From positions 6,560,001-6,624,000 of the forward strand of contig NZ_JAUSZN010000001.1 of NCBI RefSeq assembly GCF_030817595.1: a stretch of DNA of 64,000 bases. The letters are read 5' to 3'. Shown here one piece after another: positions 1 through 8,489 of this stretch (position 1 is the first letter of the stretch; the number at the start of each line of letters is the position of its first letter). The translations under genes were made by a program, and so were the position numbers. This stretch comes from Neobacillus niacini (lineage in GTDB: Bacteria > Bacillota > Bacilli > Bacillales > Cytobacillaceae). The notes under the pieces are model-generated. The model did not search any database. It saw nothing but the letters and a program-made list of their open reading frames with translations, and was not told the DNA's origin.

Positions 1-1
1 A

Positions 2-631
2 TTCGGTGTTATTGGTGCAATTGCTTACTGGGATATCAAGAACATTATTATTTATAATATCATCATAGCTGTAGGTGTGATTCTTTATGGGGTTTCTGTC
101 TTGAACACCGCTTCGATATCAGGTGCTGTTTACTATTTGATTCACGATATGCTTATTAAAGCAGCGTTATTTCTGCTAATAGGAATTGTCATTTCGATTA
201 CCGGAACTAGTAATTTAAGAAATATTAGCGGGCTAATTACCCGATATCCAGGTCTTGGCTGGACTTTCTTTATCGCTGCACTAGCTCTCGCAGGAATTCC
301 GCCATTGAGTGGTTTTGTTGGAAAGCTCCTTATTGTGCAGGGAGGATTTGAGGGAGAGAGCTTTATTGGCGGCTTCATTACATTGATGTCCAGTTTGCTC
401 GTTCTGTTTTCAGTTATGAAAATCTTTATTAACGGTTTTTGGGGAAAGAACCGCATTTACCGCGGTGAGGAAAAAGCACCTGTAAAACAATTGCTTGTTG
501 CTCCTGTTATTTTAGTAGTAATTTCTGCTCTGTACGGAATTGGTTCTGAATCCATATTGCCGTATATTTCTCAGGCAGCTGATACCTTAATTAATCCCAA
601 TTTATATATTGATGCTGTCTTAAAGGAGTGA
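2..631 (+). CDS. mrpD: Na+/H+ antiporter subunit D, 3' part
   Basis: C-terminal 209 codons of the MrpD subunit of the multi-subunit cation/proton antiporter, which exports Na+ in exchange for H+ at the cytoplasmic membrane. The frame is open from the window edge, so the start lies outside. The sequence is almost entirely membrane-spanning and shows the NADH-quinone oxidoreductase ND2/4/5 features HDMLIKAALFL and GIPPLSGFVGK, expected for MrpA/MrpD. The assignment to D rather than A rests on what follows: small E, F and G subunits in the usual mrpABCDEFG order. The stop lies within the AAGGAGTGA that supplies the ribosome site for the next gene, which suggests translational coupling. Confidence 0.9.
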   Translation, partial: FGVIGAIAYWDIKNIIIYNIIIAVGVILYGVSVLNTASISGAVYYLIHDMLIKAALFLLIGIVISITGTSNLRNISGLITRYPGLGWTFFIAALALAGIPPLSGFVGKLLIVQGGFEGESFIGGFITLMSSLLVLFSVMKIFINGFWGKNRIYRGEEKAPVKQLLVAPVILVVISALYGIGSESILPYISQAADTLINPNLYIDAVLKE

Positions 632-638
632 ATATATT

Positions 639-1115
639 TTGGCATTTCAAATTTTATTGAATATGGTGTTAGCCTTTTTATGGATGTTTATTAAGGTTTC
701 CTACGATCCCATTAGTTTTATAAAAGGCTATATTTTTGGACTTCTTGTCATATTTGTGTTAAGACGTTACTTCGCTAGCCGTTTTTATTTATTTCGATTA
801 TGGTCCTTTATAAAGCTGATCTTTATTTTTATAAAGGAACTAATTTTGTCCAATATAGCGATTGTAAAAATAGTTTTAAAACCTAAATTAGATATGAGGC
901 CAGCTATTTTTGCAATGGACACAGCTCTAACGAAGGATTGGCAAATTACGCTGCTCTCAAGTTTAATAACATTAACGCCAGGTACATTAGTCATTGATGT
1001 TTCAGACGATAATAAAACCCTTTTCATTCATGCGATGAATATTGGGGAAGTAGAAGATGAGATTAACAGTATTAAGAATTCCTTTGAAAAGGCTATTTTG
1101 GAGGTGAGCAGGTAA
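639..1115 (+). CDS. mrpE: Na+/H+ antiporter subunit E
   Basis: MrpE, a small membrane subunit of the Mrp antiporter. It is 158 residues, the usual length for the family, with a hydrophobic N-terminal half and a soluble C-terminal half containing the family-like stretch LTPGTLVIDVSDD near residues 112-124. The start is a TTG placed about 10 bases after AAGGAG, which overlaps the mrpD stop. The stop overlaps the mrpF start by one base (TAATG), as expected for a tightly coupled operon. Membership of the Mrp complex is known for the family. The individual role of subunit E is less clear, and it is usually regarded as needed for complex assembly or efficiency. Confidence 0.92.
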   Translation: MAFQILLNMVLAFLWMFIKVSYDPISFIKGYIFGLLVIFVLRRYFASRFYLFRLWSFIKLIFIFIKELILSNIAIVKIVLKPKLDMRPAIFAMDTALTKDWQITLLSSLITLTPGTLVIDVSDDNKTLFIHAMNIGEVEDEINSIKNSFEKAILEVSR

Positions 1116-1399
1116 TGATTGAGATTATTATTCGATTAGCTTTGTTATTCTGCTCCATTTCGATGCTTGGATTAATTTATCGGGTAATAAAAGGTCCCAG
1201 TACAGCCGACCGAGTAATTGCATTAGATGCAATTGGTGTGAATCTTGTTGCCATTACAGCATTGATATCAATCGTTTTAAACTCTCATGCTTTTCTTGAA
1301 ATCATACTTTTAATTGGGATTCTTGCCTTTATCGGAACATTGGCGTTTGCTAAGTATTTGGAAAAGGGGGTTATTATCGAACGTGAGCGTAATCATTGA
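1115..1399 (+). CDS. mrpF: Na+/H+ antiporter subunit F
   Basis: MrpF, 94 residues with three predicted membrane helices. The short motif [13 protein letters not shown] near residues 26-38 is characteristic of the MrpF/PhaF family. The ATG overlaps the mrpE stop in a TAATG junction and is preceded by GGAGGTGAGCAGG. The 3' end overlaps the start of mrpG by 17 bases. Subunit F is one of the small hydrophobic components of the antiporter complex and is co-expressed with the other subunits. No alternative function is suggested by its context. Confidence 0.93.
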   Translation: MIEIIIRLALLFCSISMLGLIYRVIKGPSTADRVIALDAIGVNLVAITALISIVLNSHAFLEIILLIGILAFIGTLAFAKYLEKGVIIERERNH

Positions 1400-1751
1400 T
1401 TTTTTCATTGGATTCTTTATCTTAGTTGGATCCCTATTTTGCCTCATTGCTACAATTGGAGTGATTAGACTCCCTGATGTATATACGAGAAACCATGCCG
1501 CCTCAAAAGCTGCTACATTAGGGGTAATGTCTATCCTATTGGGAACTTTTCTGTACTTTTATGCGCTTGAAGGTCATTTTAATTCTAGGCTGATTTTAGG
1601 AATTGTCTTTCTCTTTATGACTTCCCCCATTTCCGGTCATTTAATTAACAGGGCAGCCTATAATTCAGGAGTAAAACTTTGGGATAAAAGTGTAAGAGAT
1701 GACTTGAAAGATTATAATAAAAAGGTAATGGAGAAATCATCTGTTGATTAA
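1383..1751 (+). CDS. mrpG: Na+/H+ antiporter subunit G
   Basis: MrpG, last gene of the operon, 122 residues from the chosen GTG. That start lies about 12 bases after a GGGGG ribosome site inside mrpF; a longer frame exists upstream but would only extend backwards into mrpF. Three hydrophobic segments and the family motif [19 protein letters not shown] near residues 26-44 identify it. It overlaps mrpF by 17 bases and is followed directly by a terminator, so the operon ends here. Role: structural small subunit of the Na+(Li+)/H+ antiporter supporting sodium tolerance and pH homeostasis. Confidence 0.92.
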   Translation: MSVIIDFFIGFFILVGSLFCLIATIGVIRLPDVYTRNHAASKAATLGVMSILLGTFLYFYALEGHFNSRLILGIVFLFMTSPISGHLINRAAYNSGVKLWDKSVRDDLKDYNKKVMEKSSVD

Positions 1752-1753
1752 AT

Positions 1754-1790
1754 AAAAAGTGTTCCGGATATTTGTTCGGAACACTTTTTT
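1754..1790 (+). terminator. Terminator of the mrp operon
   Basis: Inverted repeat AAAAGTGTTCCG / CGGAACACTTTTTT starting 3 bases after the mrpG stop, with a short loop and a T-run. Nearly symmetric A and T runs could also let it serve the convergent gene that ends at 1816. Confidence 0.88.
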
Positions 1791-1815
1791 AATACCGAGT
1801 TCAATTGTTCCAACC

Positions 1816-2070
1816 TTAGTTGGGCGCAATAATCCGAACATATTCCCTTGGCCTAAATGGCATGTATAATTTCCATTGGACATTAGAGTTCTCAGTACTT
1901 ACATTTGTATTCAGCGGAGTCATTTCATTATTCATAGGAACTACATTCAGATTATTTAAATGGAAGCCCATTTTATTAAATTCCAGATCGTTTTGTTGCC
2001 GGTGCAGGAACCATGCGGCTGATAGTAACAGTGAAAAGATAGAGAAACTTACCACAATTTTCATTTTCAT
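1816..2070 (-). CDS. Small exported or membrane-anchored protein
   Basis: 84-residue protein of unknown function. A basic start followed by a hydrophobic stretch (IVVSFSIFSLLLSAAWFL, about residues 5-22) looks like a signal or anchor sequence, leaving a roughly 60-residue, Asn-rich outside domain. The minus-strand frame is preferred over an overlapping plus-strand frame because GGGAGGTG lies about 9 bases before its ATG. It is a single-gene unit convergent with the mrp operon. I do not recognise the family. Confidence 0.65.
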   Translation of the reverse strand: MKMKIVVSFSIFSLLLSAAWFLHRQQNDLEFNKMGFHLNNLNVVPMNNEMTPLNTNVSTENSNVQWKLYMPFRPREYVRIIAPN

Positions 2071-2322
2071 TTTGTACTTTCACCTCCCATTTAGGAATAG
2101 TTTGTACAAAAGTTTGAAAAAACAACCCCAAACAGTCCCCAGCCAAACGATTCATTTCACATAACAATTAAACTAGTAATATTGAATAAAAAATGAATTT
2201 AAGCATACCTATACTAACAACAACGATAAGGACTAGGTCTTTTGGACTGTCTTTTCTTGTACCCCCACAAAATGTCCACTATGGTTCGAATACTGTGGTA
2301 AATAAACAATGGAGGTTAGATA

Positions 2323-2457
2323 ATGAAAACAACAATGATTGATATTGATAAGTTACTAGAATCTACAGAAAATCTAACATCTGAGAAAATCACAAAAAAA
2401 TTAAAAAAAATAGAAATTGATAAATTATTAGCTCAAACTGAAAATTGGTCAAGATAA
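2323..2457 (+). CDS. 44-residue peptide with duplicated motif
   Basis: Short gene of 44 codons with a clear ribosome site (GGAGGT about 6 bases before the ATG) and its own terminator. The peptide contains two copies of the same motif: IDIDKLLESTENL near residues 6-18 and IEIDKLLAQTENW near residues 30-42, joined by a basic linker (EKITKKLKK). It has no signal peptide or cysteines and would be a charged, probably helical cytoplasmic peptide. I do not recognise it. The good expression signals and the internal repeat argue for a real product rather than a chance frame. Confidence 0.6.
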   Translation: MKTTMIDIDKLLESTENLTSEKITKKLKKIEIDKLLAQTENWSR

Positions 2458-2474
2458 ATAGCTAGGTACAAGAT

Positions 2475-2504
2475 AAAAGCTCTCGGAAAATCGAGGGCTT
2501 TTTT
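2475..2504 (+). terminator. Terminator of the 44-codon gene
   Basis: Stem AAAGCTCTCG / CGAGGGCTTT (one G-T pair) with a short loop and six T's, 18 bases after the small gene's stop. Confidence 0.85.
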
Positions 2505-2588
2505 ATATATAGTAATAAAAAATGTCCATTAAAGCAGAATGAAGAAATTTGTCGCTTTAAAGCAGAAAAATAATTTAATGTAATTCTA

Positions 2589-2618
2589 TTGACTTTTACT
2601 ATGAAAAAATACTAGAAT
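2589..2618 (+). promoter_or_regulatory. SigA-type promoter for the trpX-like operon
   Basis: TTGACT and TAGAAT separated by 18 bases, about 60 bases before the start of the substrate-binding protein gene. A perfect TATAAT also occurs at 2625-2630 but is badly spaced from this -35. Confidence 0.45.
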
Positions 2619-2676
2619 AACTTTTATAATATAATAAATTTTTAGAAAATTAAATGTAAAACTGGGGGATGTAAAA

Positions 2677-3672
2677 ATGAAAAAAGGTGCAAAAGTATTG
2701 TCTGTTGCTCTTGCAGGAATGATAATGCTTGCGGGGTGTGGCAGTAAGGAATCATCAGGAGGAGCGGAAAAAGACGGGGAAAAGGTATTTAAAGTTGGTA
2801 TAAGCCAATTTGCAGCCCATCCTTCATTGGATGCAGCAACAGAAGGGTTTAAAAAGGCTTTAAAGGATAAAGGCATTAATGTGGAATATGACGAACAAAA
2901 TGCACAAGCGGACATGAATAATGTTCAAACAATCGCCGACAATTTCGTTGGAGATAAAGTGGATCTAATTTTTGCGAATGCAACACCAAGTGCAACGAGT
3001 GCACTGAATGCCACGAAGGAAATTCCAATTATCTTTACTTCTGTTACCGACCCGGTGGGTGCTGGATTAGTGAAGGCATTCGACCAACCTGGTGAAAATA
3101 TTACGGGTACAACGGATAATCATCCGGAAGGAACAGCTAAAACTATTAACTTTATTACCGAAGAAGTAAAAGCGAAGGAAATAGGTGTTATCTATAATTC
3201 TGGTGAACAAAACTCTGTTGTTCAAGTGGAAGAAGTGAAAAAGTTAGCAGAAGGAAAAGGTGCGAAGCTTGTGGAAGTTTCTGTATCAACCTCTGCTGAA
3301 GTGAAACAGGCAGCTGAATCCTTGGTTGGCCGTGTAAATGCCATCTATATTCCTACAGATAATACGGTAGTTTCAGCTCTTGAGTCGGTCATATCGGTTG
3401 CAAACAGCAAAAAGATTCCATTGTTTGTGGGCGAGCTAGATTCAATGAAAAAAGGTGCAGTCGCAGCTAGTGGCTTTGAATACTTTGATCTTGGCTATCA
3501 ATCTGGTTTAATGGCCGCTGAAATTCTAAGCGGAAATAAAAAGGCTTCTGAAATTCCGGTTGAATTACCAAGCAGCTTAGCACTTATCATTAACAAGCAA
3601 GCAGCAGAAGCACAAGGGCTTGAAATAAAAGATGAGTGGAAAGAACTTGGAGAGTTTTACGAAGGAGAATAA
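2677..3672 (+). CDS. Aromatic amino acid ABC transporter, binding lipoprotein
   Basis: Substrate-binding lipoprotein of the COG2984/TrpX type, 331 residues. The N-terminus has a lipoprotein signal with lipobox LAGC (Cys near residue 21), so the mature protein should be anchored on the outer face of the membrane. The remainder shows the two-lobed binding fold of this family, with IPIIFTSVTDPVGAGLV near residue 115. The start ATG is preceded by GGGGGATG. It is followed by a permease and an ATPase, completing an importer. Family members bind tryptophan or tyrosine. Tyrosine is favoured here because tyrosine degradation genes follow directly, but that is inference. Confidence 0.85.
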   Translation: MKKGAKVLSVALAGMIMLAGCGSKESSGGAEKDGEKVFKVGISQFAAHPSLDAATEGFKKALKDKGINVEYDEQNAQADMNNVQTIADNFVGDKVDLIFANATPSATSALNATKEIPIIFTSVTDPVGAGLVKAFDQPGENITGTTDNHPEGTAKTINFITEEVKAKEIGVIYNSGEQNSVVQVEEVKKLAEGKGAKLVEVSVSTSAEVKQAAESLVGRVNAIYIPTDNTVVSALESVISVANSKKIPLFVGELDSMKKGAVAASGFEYFDLGYQSGLMAAEILSGNKKASEIPVELPSSLALIINKQAAEAQGLEIKDEWKELGEFYEGE

Positions 3673-3689
3673 AACTCATAGGTTATTGT

Positions 3690-3721
3690 AAGGAGTCAGC
3701 TCCGAAAATGGCTGACTCCTT
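3690..3721 (+). repeat. Intercistronic hairpin between binding protein and permease
   Basis: Perfect 11-base inverted repeat AAGGAGTCAGC / GCTGACTCCTT with a 10-base loop and no T-run. Such a hairpin commonly protects the upstream message, giving more binding protein than membrane components. Confidence 0.75.
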
Positions 3722-3778
3722 CATAACTGTATAGGAATAATTAATGAAGAACATAGACTTAAAGAAAGGATGATCTCA

Positions 3779-4810
3779 ATGTTTACAGCCATATTTGGAT
3801 CATTTGAAGCAGGTATCATCTACGCGATTATGGCACTGGGCGTCTATCTTTCCTTTCGTATTCTGGATTTTCCAGATTTAACGGTAGATGGGAGTTTTGT
3901 TACAGGTGCAGCACTATCAGCAGTGTTAATTGTGAATGGGGTTAACCCGTTTTTAGCCACCATAATGGCATTGGTTGCAGGCTTTGCAGCTGGTTGTATG
4001 ACAGGTTTGCTCCATACCTTTGGGAAAATTAATAATTTACTGTCTGGTATCTTAATGATGATTGCCCTTTATTCTATTAATCTTAGAATTATGGGAAGAT
4101 CTAATATCCCGCTATTAAATACGGAAACCTCTTTTACACAAATCGGTACATTTTTCGATAGTCTAGGAATAGATTCGTTCTTAAACAGCCTGTTAACAAT
4201 GGTTGGTCTTGGAGACAGTCTTCCTAGTACATGGGGAATTTTAATTTTTATGATTATTGTCACGTTTGTTATCAAATCGCTTACGGATTTATTTTTGCAA
4301 ACGGAAATTGGTCTTGCTGTAAGAGCGACAGGTAACAATAAACAAATGATTCGCAGTTTCTCTGCCAATACCAATCTCCTTACCATCCTTGGTCTGGGGT
4401 TATCCAATGCACTGGTTGCCTTTTCTGGAGCTTTAATTGCCCAGCAGGGTGGATTTGCGGATGTAGGTATGGGGATAGGGATGATTGTTATTGGGTTAGC
4501 TTCTGTCATTATCGGTGAAGCCTTATTTGGTACCAAATCAATTGCTAGAGCGACTCTTGCGGTTATCGGGGGATCCATCATTTACCGTATTGTTGTTACA
4601 CTAGCACTAAGGGTCGAATTCCTAGACCCTGGTGATATGAAGGTAATCACAGCACTTATTGTTATTATTGCTTTAACTGCTCCAAAATTAATTGAACACT
4701 CTAAAGAGAAAAAGCGTAAAGCCAAAAGAAGACAAGAAAAGATGAACAGGTTACAGGCATCGGCTGAGCGAAAGGGTGAGAATCATGCTGCACTTAAATC
4801 AGATTCATAA
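3779..4810 (+). CDS. Aromatic amino acid ABC transporter, permease
   Basis: Integral membrane subunit, 343 residues from the chosen ATG. An in-frame ATG 9 bases earlier overlaps the ribosome site AAAGAAAGG, so the later start fits better. The protein has about eight hydrophobic segments and a basic C-terminal tail. FRILDFPDLTVDGSF near the N-terminus is typical of COG4120/TrpY-type permeases, related to branched-chain amino acid permeases. It overlaps the ATPase gene by 26 bases. It forms the membrane channel of the importer with the binding protein upstream and the ATPase downstream. Confidence 0.86.
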   Translation: MFTAIFGSFEAGIIYAIMALGVYLSFRILDFPDLTVDGSFVTGAALSAVLIVNGVNPFLATIMALVAGFAAGCMTGLLHTFGKINNLLSGILMMIALYSINLRIMGRSNIPLLNTETSFTQIGTFFDSLGIDSFLNSLLTMVGLGDSLPSTWGILIFMIIVTFVIKSLTDLFLQTEIGLAVRATGNNKQMIRSFSANTNLLTILGLGLSNALVAFSGALIAQQGGFADVGMGIGMIVIGLASVIIGEALFGTKSIARATLAVIGGSIIYRIVVTLALRVEFLDPGDMKVITALIVIIALTAPKLIEHSKEKKRKAKRRQEKMNRLQASAERKGENHAALKSDS

Positions 4811-5579
4811 GATTTTTAATGAAGGAACTCCTGATGAAAAAATTGCGATTGACCATATCAATCTAACTTTAAAACCTGGTGATTTTGTAACCGTTATTGG
4901 CAGTAATGGTGCAGGAAAATCGACCTTAATGAATATCATTTCAGGTGTTTTAGTACCAGATGTGGGTGAAATCCACATTGACGGCAAGAATGTAACCGCA
5001 ATGTCTGAGTTCAAGCGTTCGAAAATGATTGGGCGTGTTTTTCAAGACCCAATGGCCGGAACGGCTCCTAGCATGACAATTGAAGAAAACTTGGCAATGG
5101 CTTACTCACGGAATAAAACGAGGACCTTCAGAAGGGGAGTCACGAAAAAAAGACGCGATTACTTTCGAGAGGTGCTTGAATCCTTACACCTTGGCTTAGA
5201 AAACCGTTTAAGCGCAAAGGTAGGTTTGTTGTCTGGAGGGGAACGGCAGGCGCTTTCACTGTTAATGGCAACATTCACAGAACCTGCTATACTATTGCTT
5301 GATGAACATACTGCTGCGCTTGATCCATCGAGAGCAGAACTAATAACCAATCTTACGCGTGAGATTGTGGCGAAATATCAGCTTACAACCCTAATGGTAA
5401 CGCACAATATGCAGCAAGCCATTGACCTTGGAAATCGCTTAATCATGATGGATAAAGGTCAAATTATATTAGAAGTGGATTCACAAAACAAAAAAGATCT
5501 AACCATAGAAGGATTATTAGAGGAATTTAAACGAATTCGCGGTGTACAAATGGCAAGCGACCGTGCCGTTTTATCCTAA
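4785..5579 (+). CDS. Aromatic amino acid ABC transporter, ATPase
   Basis: ATP-binding subunit, 264 residues from the ATG that follows AAGGGTGAG. A GTG nine bases upstream is possible but sits inside the ribosome site. Walker A (GSNGAGKST), the ABC signature (LSGGERQ), Walker B (ILLLDEHTAALDP) and the switch histidine (MVTHNM) are all present. The Walker B motif has His where most ABC ATPases have Pro (DEH for DEP); DEH is typical of this transporter subfamily. It completes the three-gene TrpXYZ-like importer and is followed by a terminator. Confidence 0.88.
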   Translation: MLHLNQIHKIFNEGTPDEKIAIDHINLTLKPGDFVTVIGSNGAGKSTLMNIISGVLVPDVGEIHIDGKNVTAMSEFKRSKMIGRVFQDPMAGTAPSMTIEENLAMAYSRNKTRTFRRGVTKKRRDYFREVLESLHLGLENRLSAKVGLLSGGERQALSLLMATFTEPAILLLDEHTAALDPSRAELITNLTREIVAKYQLTTLMVTHNMQQAIDLGNRLIMMDKGQIILEVDSQNKKDLTIEGLLEEFKRIRGVQMASDRAVLS

Positions 5580-5593
5580 ATATCGGTAACAAT

Positions 5594-5627
5594 GAGAAAC
5601 AGTCATCAATGGCTGTTTCTTTACTTT
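5594..5627 (+). terminator. Terminator of the ABC transporter operon
   Basis: GAGAAACAGTCA / TGGCTGTTTC hairpin followed by TTTACTTT. It separates the importer from the catabolic genes, although some read-through is conceivable. Confidence 0.75.
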
Positions 5628-5662
5628 ATCAGCTAAAAGCGGTATTGCTTTAACGCCTGCTC

Positions 5663-5692
5663 TTGAGCGGACAGGTCTGTATCATTTATTAT
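5663..5692 (+). promoter_or_regulatory. Possible promoter of the tyrosine degradation genes
   Basis: TTGAGC and TATTAT with an 18-base spacer, about 45 bases before the dioxygenase start. The match is moderate and no operator could be defined. Confidence 0.35.
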
Positions 5693-5736
5693 ATATTCTG
5701 AATATTATTAATTAAAGGATAATGGGAGGAATATAA

Positions 5737-6852
5737 ATGAAAGAAAAACGTTTAAAAGCCGAAGAACTTGTGAACGATTTTTTTCCTGTTAGGGATGTAG
5801 ACTATATCGAAATTTATACAGGCAATGCCAAGCAAGCCTGCCACTTTTTCTGTACAGCATTCGGGTTTAAGCCTGTAGCATACTCAGGTCTTGAAACGGG
5901 AAATCGTGAAACCGTTTCCTATGTCCTTAAGCAAAGAAATATCCGTCTAGTTCTCACAGGATCCTATAAAGAAGATACTCGAGTTGCTCAGTTTGTTAAA
6001 AATCATGGTGACGGTGTTAAAGATGTTGCACTATTAGTTGATGATGTCGAAAAGGCATATAATGCTGCTGTAGAGCGTGGCGGCATTGGTCTGGTACCGC
6101 CATATGAGCTAAAAGATGAGAAGGGGACCATTAAAAAAGCCGTTCTCGGTACATATGGAGATACCATCCATACGTTAGTAGAACGGAAGAATTATCAAGG
6201 TGTTTTCATGCCGGGTTTTGACCCTTATTCCGTTTATCTGCCTATTGAAGATGCCGGCTTGATTGGGATAGATCATGTTGTTGGGAACGTTGAGAGAATG
6301 GAAGAATGGGTGGAATATTATTCTAAAGTAATGGGCTTTGTAGAAATGAAGCATTTCACAGATAAAGATATTACCACGGAGTATTCTGCGTTAATGTCGA
6401 AAGTTATGCATAATGGCGGCAGAATCAAGTTCCCAATTAATGAACCAGCCGAAGGAAAACGCAAATCACAAATTCAAGAGTATTTAGAATTCTATAATGG
6501 TCCAGGCGTTCAGCACCTTGCGATATTAACAGAGGATATTGTCTCAACTGTTTCGACCTTGAAAAAGAATGGAGTTGAATTCTTAAATACACCAAGTACC
6601 TATTATGAGGATTTAGGGCAGCGAATCGGCAAAATTGATGAAGAGATCGAAAAGCTCCGAGAATTAAACATTCTTGTCGATCGTGATGATGAGGGCTACT
6701 TGCTGCAAATATTCACCAAGCCAATCGTCGATCGACCTACATTATTCATTGAAATCATTCAGCGTAAGGGAGCGCGGGGATTTGGTGAAGGAAACTTCAA
6801 GGCATTATTTGAATCGATCGAAAGAGAACAGGCTCGCAGAGGAAACTTATAA
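5737..6852 (+). CDS. hpd: 4-hydroxyphenylpyruvate dioxygenase
   Basis: Converts 4-hydroxyphenylpyruvate (transaminated tyrosine) to homogentisate with O2 and Fe(II). At 371 residues it has the usual HPPD length. It has two vicinal-oxygen-chelate halves; the C-terminal half holds the expected iron ligands His180 (IDHVVGN), His260 (VQHLAIL) and Glu339 (FIEIIQR). The ATG follows GGGAGGAATATAA. It heads a run of four genes for homogentisate formation and breakdown, and sits just after a putative tyrosine/tryptophan importer. A terminator-like hairpin after it suggests it may be transcribed more than the genes behind it. Confidence 0.96.
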   Translation: MKEKRLKAEELVNDFFPVRDVDYIEIYTGNAKQACHFFCTAFGFKPVAYSGLETGNRETVSYVLKQRNIRLVLTGSYKEDTRVAQFVKNHGDGVKDVALLVDDVEKAYNAAVERGGIGLVPPYELKDEKGTIKKAVLGTYGDTIHTLVERKNYQGVFMPGFDPYSVYLPIEDAGLIGIDHVVGNVERMEEWVEYYSKVMGFVEMKHFTDKDITTEYSALMSKVMHNGGRIKFPINEPAEGKRKSQIQEYLEFYNGPGVQHLAILTEDIVSTVSTLKKNGVEFLNTPSTYYEDLGQRIGKIDEEIEKLRELNILVDRDDEGYLLQIFTKPIVDRPTLFIEIIQRKGARGFGEGNFKALFESIEREQARRGNL

Positions 6853-6873
6853 CGGGGAAGAATTTATAGGAAG

Positions 6874-6904
6874 AAAAGGGAGAGGTATCGTTTCTCCCTT
6901 TTTT
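6874..6904 (+). terminator. Terminator-like hairpin inside the tyrosine cluster
   Basis: AAAAGGGAGA / TCTCCCTTTTT with a 9-base loop and T-run, lying between hpd and the flavin reductase gene. It could be a partial terminator, or could mean the next gene has its own promoter. Confidence 0.65.
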
Positions 6905-6933
6905 CCAGAGTTTAAAGGAAAGAGGTGTGAAGA

Positions 6934-7542
6934 ATGGAAGTGTCACCAGACACCCTTGAATGGAGAGACGCCTATAAGCTGTTAATTGGCTCCATACTGC
7001 CGCGTCCGATAGCGTTTGTGTCAACCATAGATGAAAATGGAATCGCCAATGCTGCTCCCTTTAGTTTCTTTACAGCCATATGTGCTGACCCTATGCTGAT
7101 CTGTTTTTCACCAATGAGAAGGGGAATGGATGGAACAAAAAAAGATACGCTCGTAAATATAGAGAATACGAAGCAATTTGTCATCAATATTGTCAGTGAA
7201 AACATGGCGAAGCAAATGAATGATTGTGCGGTTGAATTTGATCCGGAAGTGGATGAGCTGGACGTAGCAGGCTTAACGAAAGAGCCTAGTCTTATCGTGA
7301 AAGTTCCTCGTATAAAGGAATCCCTTGTACATTTGGAGTGCGAGCTCTATCAGGTGTTGGATTTTGGTGACAAACCGGGCGCGGGGAGTCTAGTAATAGG
7401 TAAGGTTTTAAATATTCATGTTGAGGATGAATTATTGCAGAATGGGCGAATCGATACTATAAAACTGCAGCCTATTGGCAGAATGGCAGGGAATACTTAT
7501 ACCAATCCATTAGGGAAAACGTTCGATATTATTAGGAAATAG
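6934..7542 (+). CDS. Flavin reductase family protein
   Basis: 202-residue FMN-binding split-barrel protein of the flavin reductase/DIM6-NTAB family. Diagnostic features are the N-terminal PRPIAFVSTID-like segment near residues 24-34, ANAAPFSFF near 40 and a conserved QPIGRMAGNTY segment near the C-terminus. The ATG follows AAAGAGGTGTGAAG. Its position between HPPD and FAH/homogentisate dioxygenase genes implies a role in aromatic catabolism. Neither of those enzymes needs a flavin reductase, however, so its substrate is unclear. It may supply reduced flavin to an unlinked oxygenase, or act on a quinone-type by-product. Confidence 0.82.
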   Translation: MEVSPDTLEWRDAYKLLIGSILPRPIAFVSTIDENGIANAAPFSFFTAICADPMLICFSPMRRGMDGTKKDTLVNIENTKQFVINIVSENMAKQMNDCAVEFDPEVDELDVAGLTKEPSLIVKVPRIKESLVHLECELYQVLDFGDKPGAGSLVIGKVLNIHVEDELLQNGRIDTIKLQPIGRMAGNTYTNPLGKTFDIIRK

Positions 7543-7558
7543 GAAACTAGGTGACTAT

Positions 7559-8485
7559 ATGAGATTCGTAACATTTGAAAAACGTGATGGAACTGTAAGG
7601 TCGGGAGTGCTGTTAGAATCTGATGTTGTCATTGATATGTATGAAGCTACGAACGGGAAATTGCCAGGAAATATGATCGACTTTCTTGAGCAAAGTGAAA
7701 TTAATTTGACATTAGCGAAGGGTCTTTTACAGTTATCCTATGGTGATAAAGGTGCATATCCACTAAATCAAGTTAGGTTAATTGCGCCGTTGCCAAATCC
7801 AAAAAGTTTCCGTGATTTCTATGCATTTGAGCAGCATGTAAAATCCGCGAGGGAGAACAGGGGTTTAAAAATGATTCCTGAATGGTACCAAATTCCTGTT
7901 TTTTATTTTTCGAATCACTTGGCGATCGCGGGACCTGAAGAGGAGATTACTAAACCTGTAGAATGCAAATGGCTGGATTTTGAACTTGAAGTTGCTTGCA
8001 TTATTGGAAAGCAGGGGAGAAATATCCCTGCCGAAGAAGCGGAAGATTATATTTTTGGTTATTGTATTCTTAATGACTGGAGTGCTCGGGATCTTCAAAG
8101 ACAGGAAATGAAGGTAGGATTAGGACCTGCAAAGGGAAAGGATTTTGCAACCTCCATAGGACCATGGATTATCACCAAGGATGAGATGGATCCATTAAGA
8201 GCAGGAAAAGGCTTTGACATAAGTATGAAAGCCAGAATTAATCGCAGACTTCTTTCTGTAGGAAATATGAAGGATATCTACTATTCGTTCGGAGAAATGA
8301 TTGAGAGGGCCTCAGTAGGTGTTACTCTGTATCCAGGGGAGCTGATAGGATCTGGTACTGTTGGAACCGGATGTATCCTCGAACTTGGTACAGAGGTACA
8401 TCGCTGGCTGCAGCCGGGTGACGAGGTAGAATTTGAGATTGATAAATTAGGTGTGTTAAGGAACTCAATTATTGAAGCGAGGTGA
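7559..8485 (+). CDS. Fumarylacetoacetate hydrolase family protein
   Basis: 308-residue FAH-family hydrolase, expected to split fumarylacetoacetate into fumarate and acetoacetate, the last step of homogentisate catabolism. The catalytic domain covers roughly residues 100-300, with metal-binding acidic residues in DFELEVACIIG and the family segment LNDWSARDLQ, then GPAKGKDFATSIGPW. The ATG is weakly preceded by AGGTGACTAT. It ends 4 bases before the homogentisate dioxygenase start, so the two are co-translated. Some family members hydrolyse other acylpyruvates; the context argues for fumarylacetoacetate (or maleylacetoacetate). Confidence 0.88.
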   Translation: MRFVTFEKRDGTVRSGVLLESDVVIDMYEATNGKLPGNMIDFLEQSEINLTLAKGLLQLSYGDKGAYPLNQVRLIAPLPNPKSFRDFYAFEQHVKSARENRGLKMIPEWYQIPVFYFSNHLAIAGPEEEITKPVECKWLDFELEVACIIGKQGRNIPAEEAEDYIFGYCILNDWSARDLQRQEMKVGLGPAKGKDFATSIGPWIITKDEMDPLRAGKGFDISMKARINRRLLSVGNMKDIYYSFGEMIERASVGVTLYPGELIGSGTVGTGCILELGTEVHRWLQPGDEVEFEIDKLGVLRNSIIEAR

Positions 8486-8489
8486 AATC

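Noticed and set aside
1820..2164. 114-codon plus-strand frame opposite the small exported protein
   Set aside because: The minus-strand frame has a strong ribosome site and a signal-like N-terminus; the plus one has neither.
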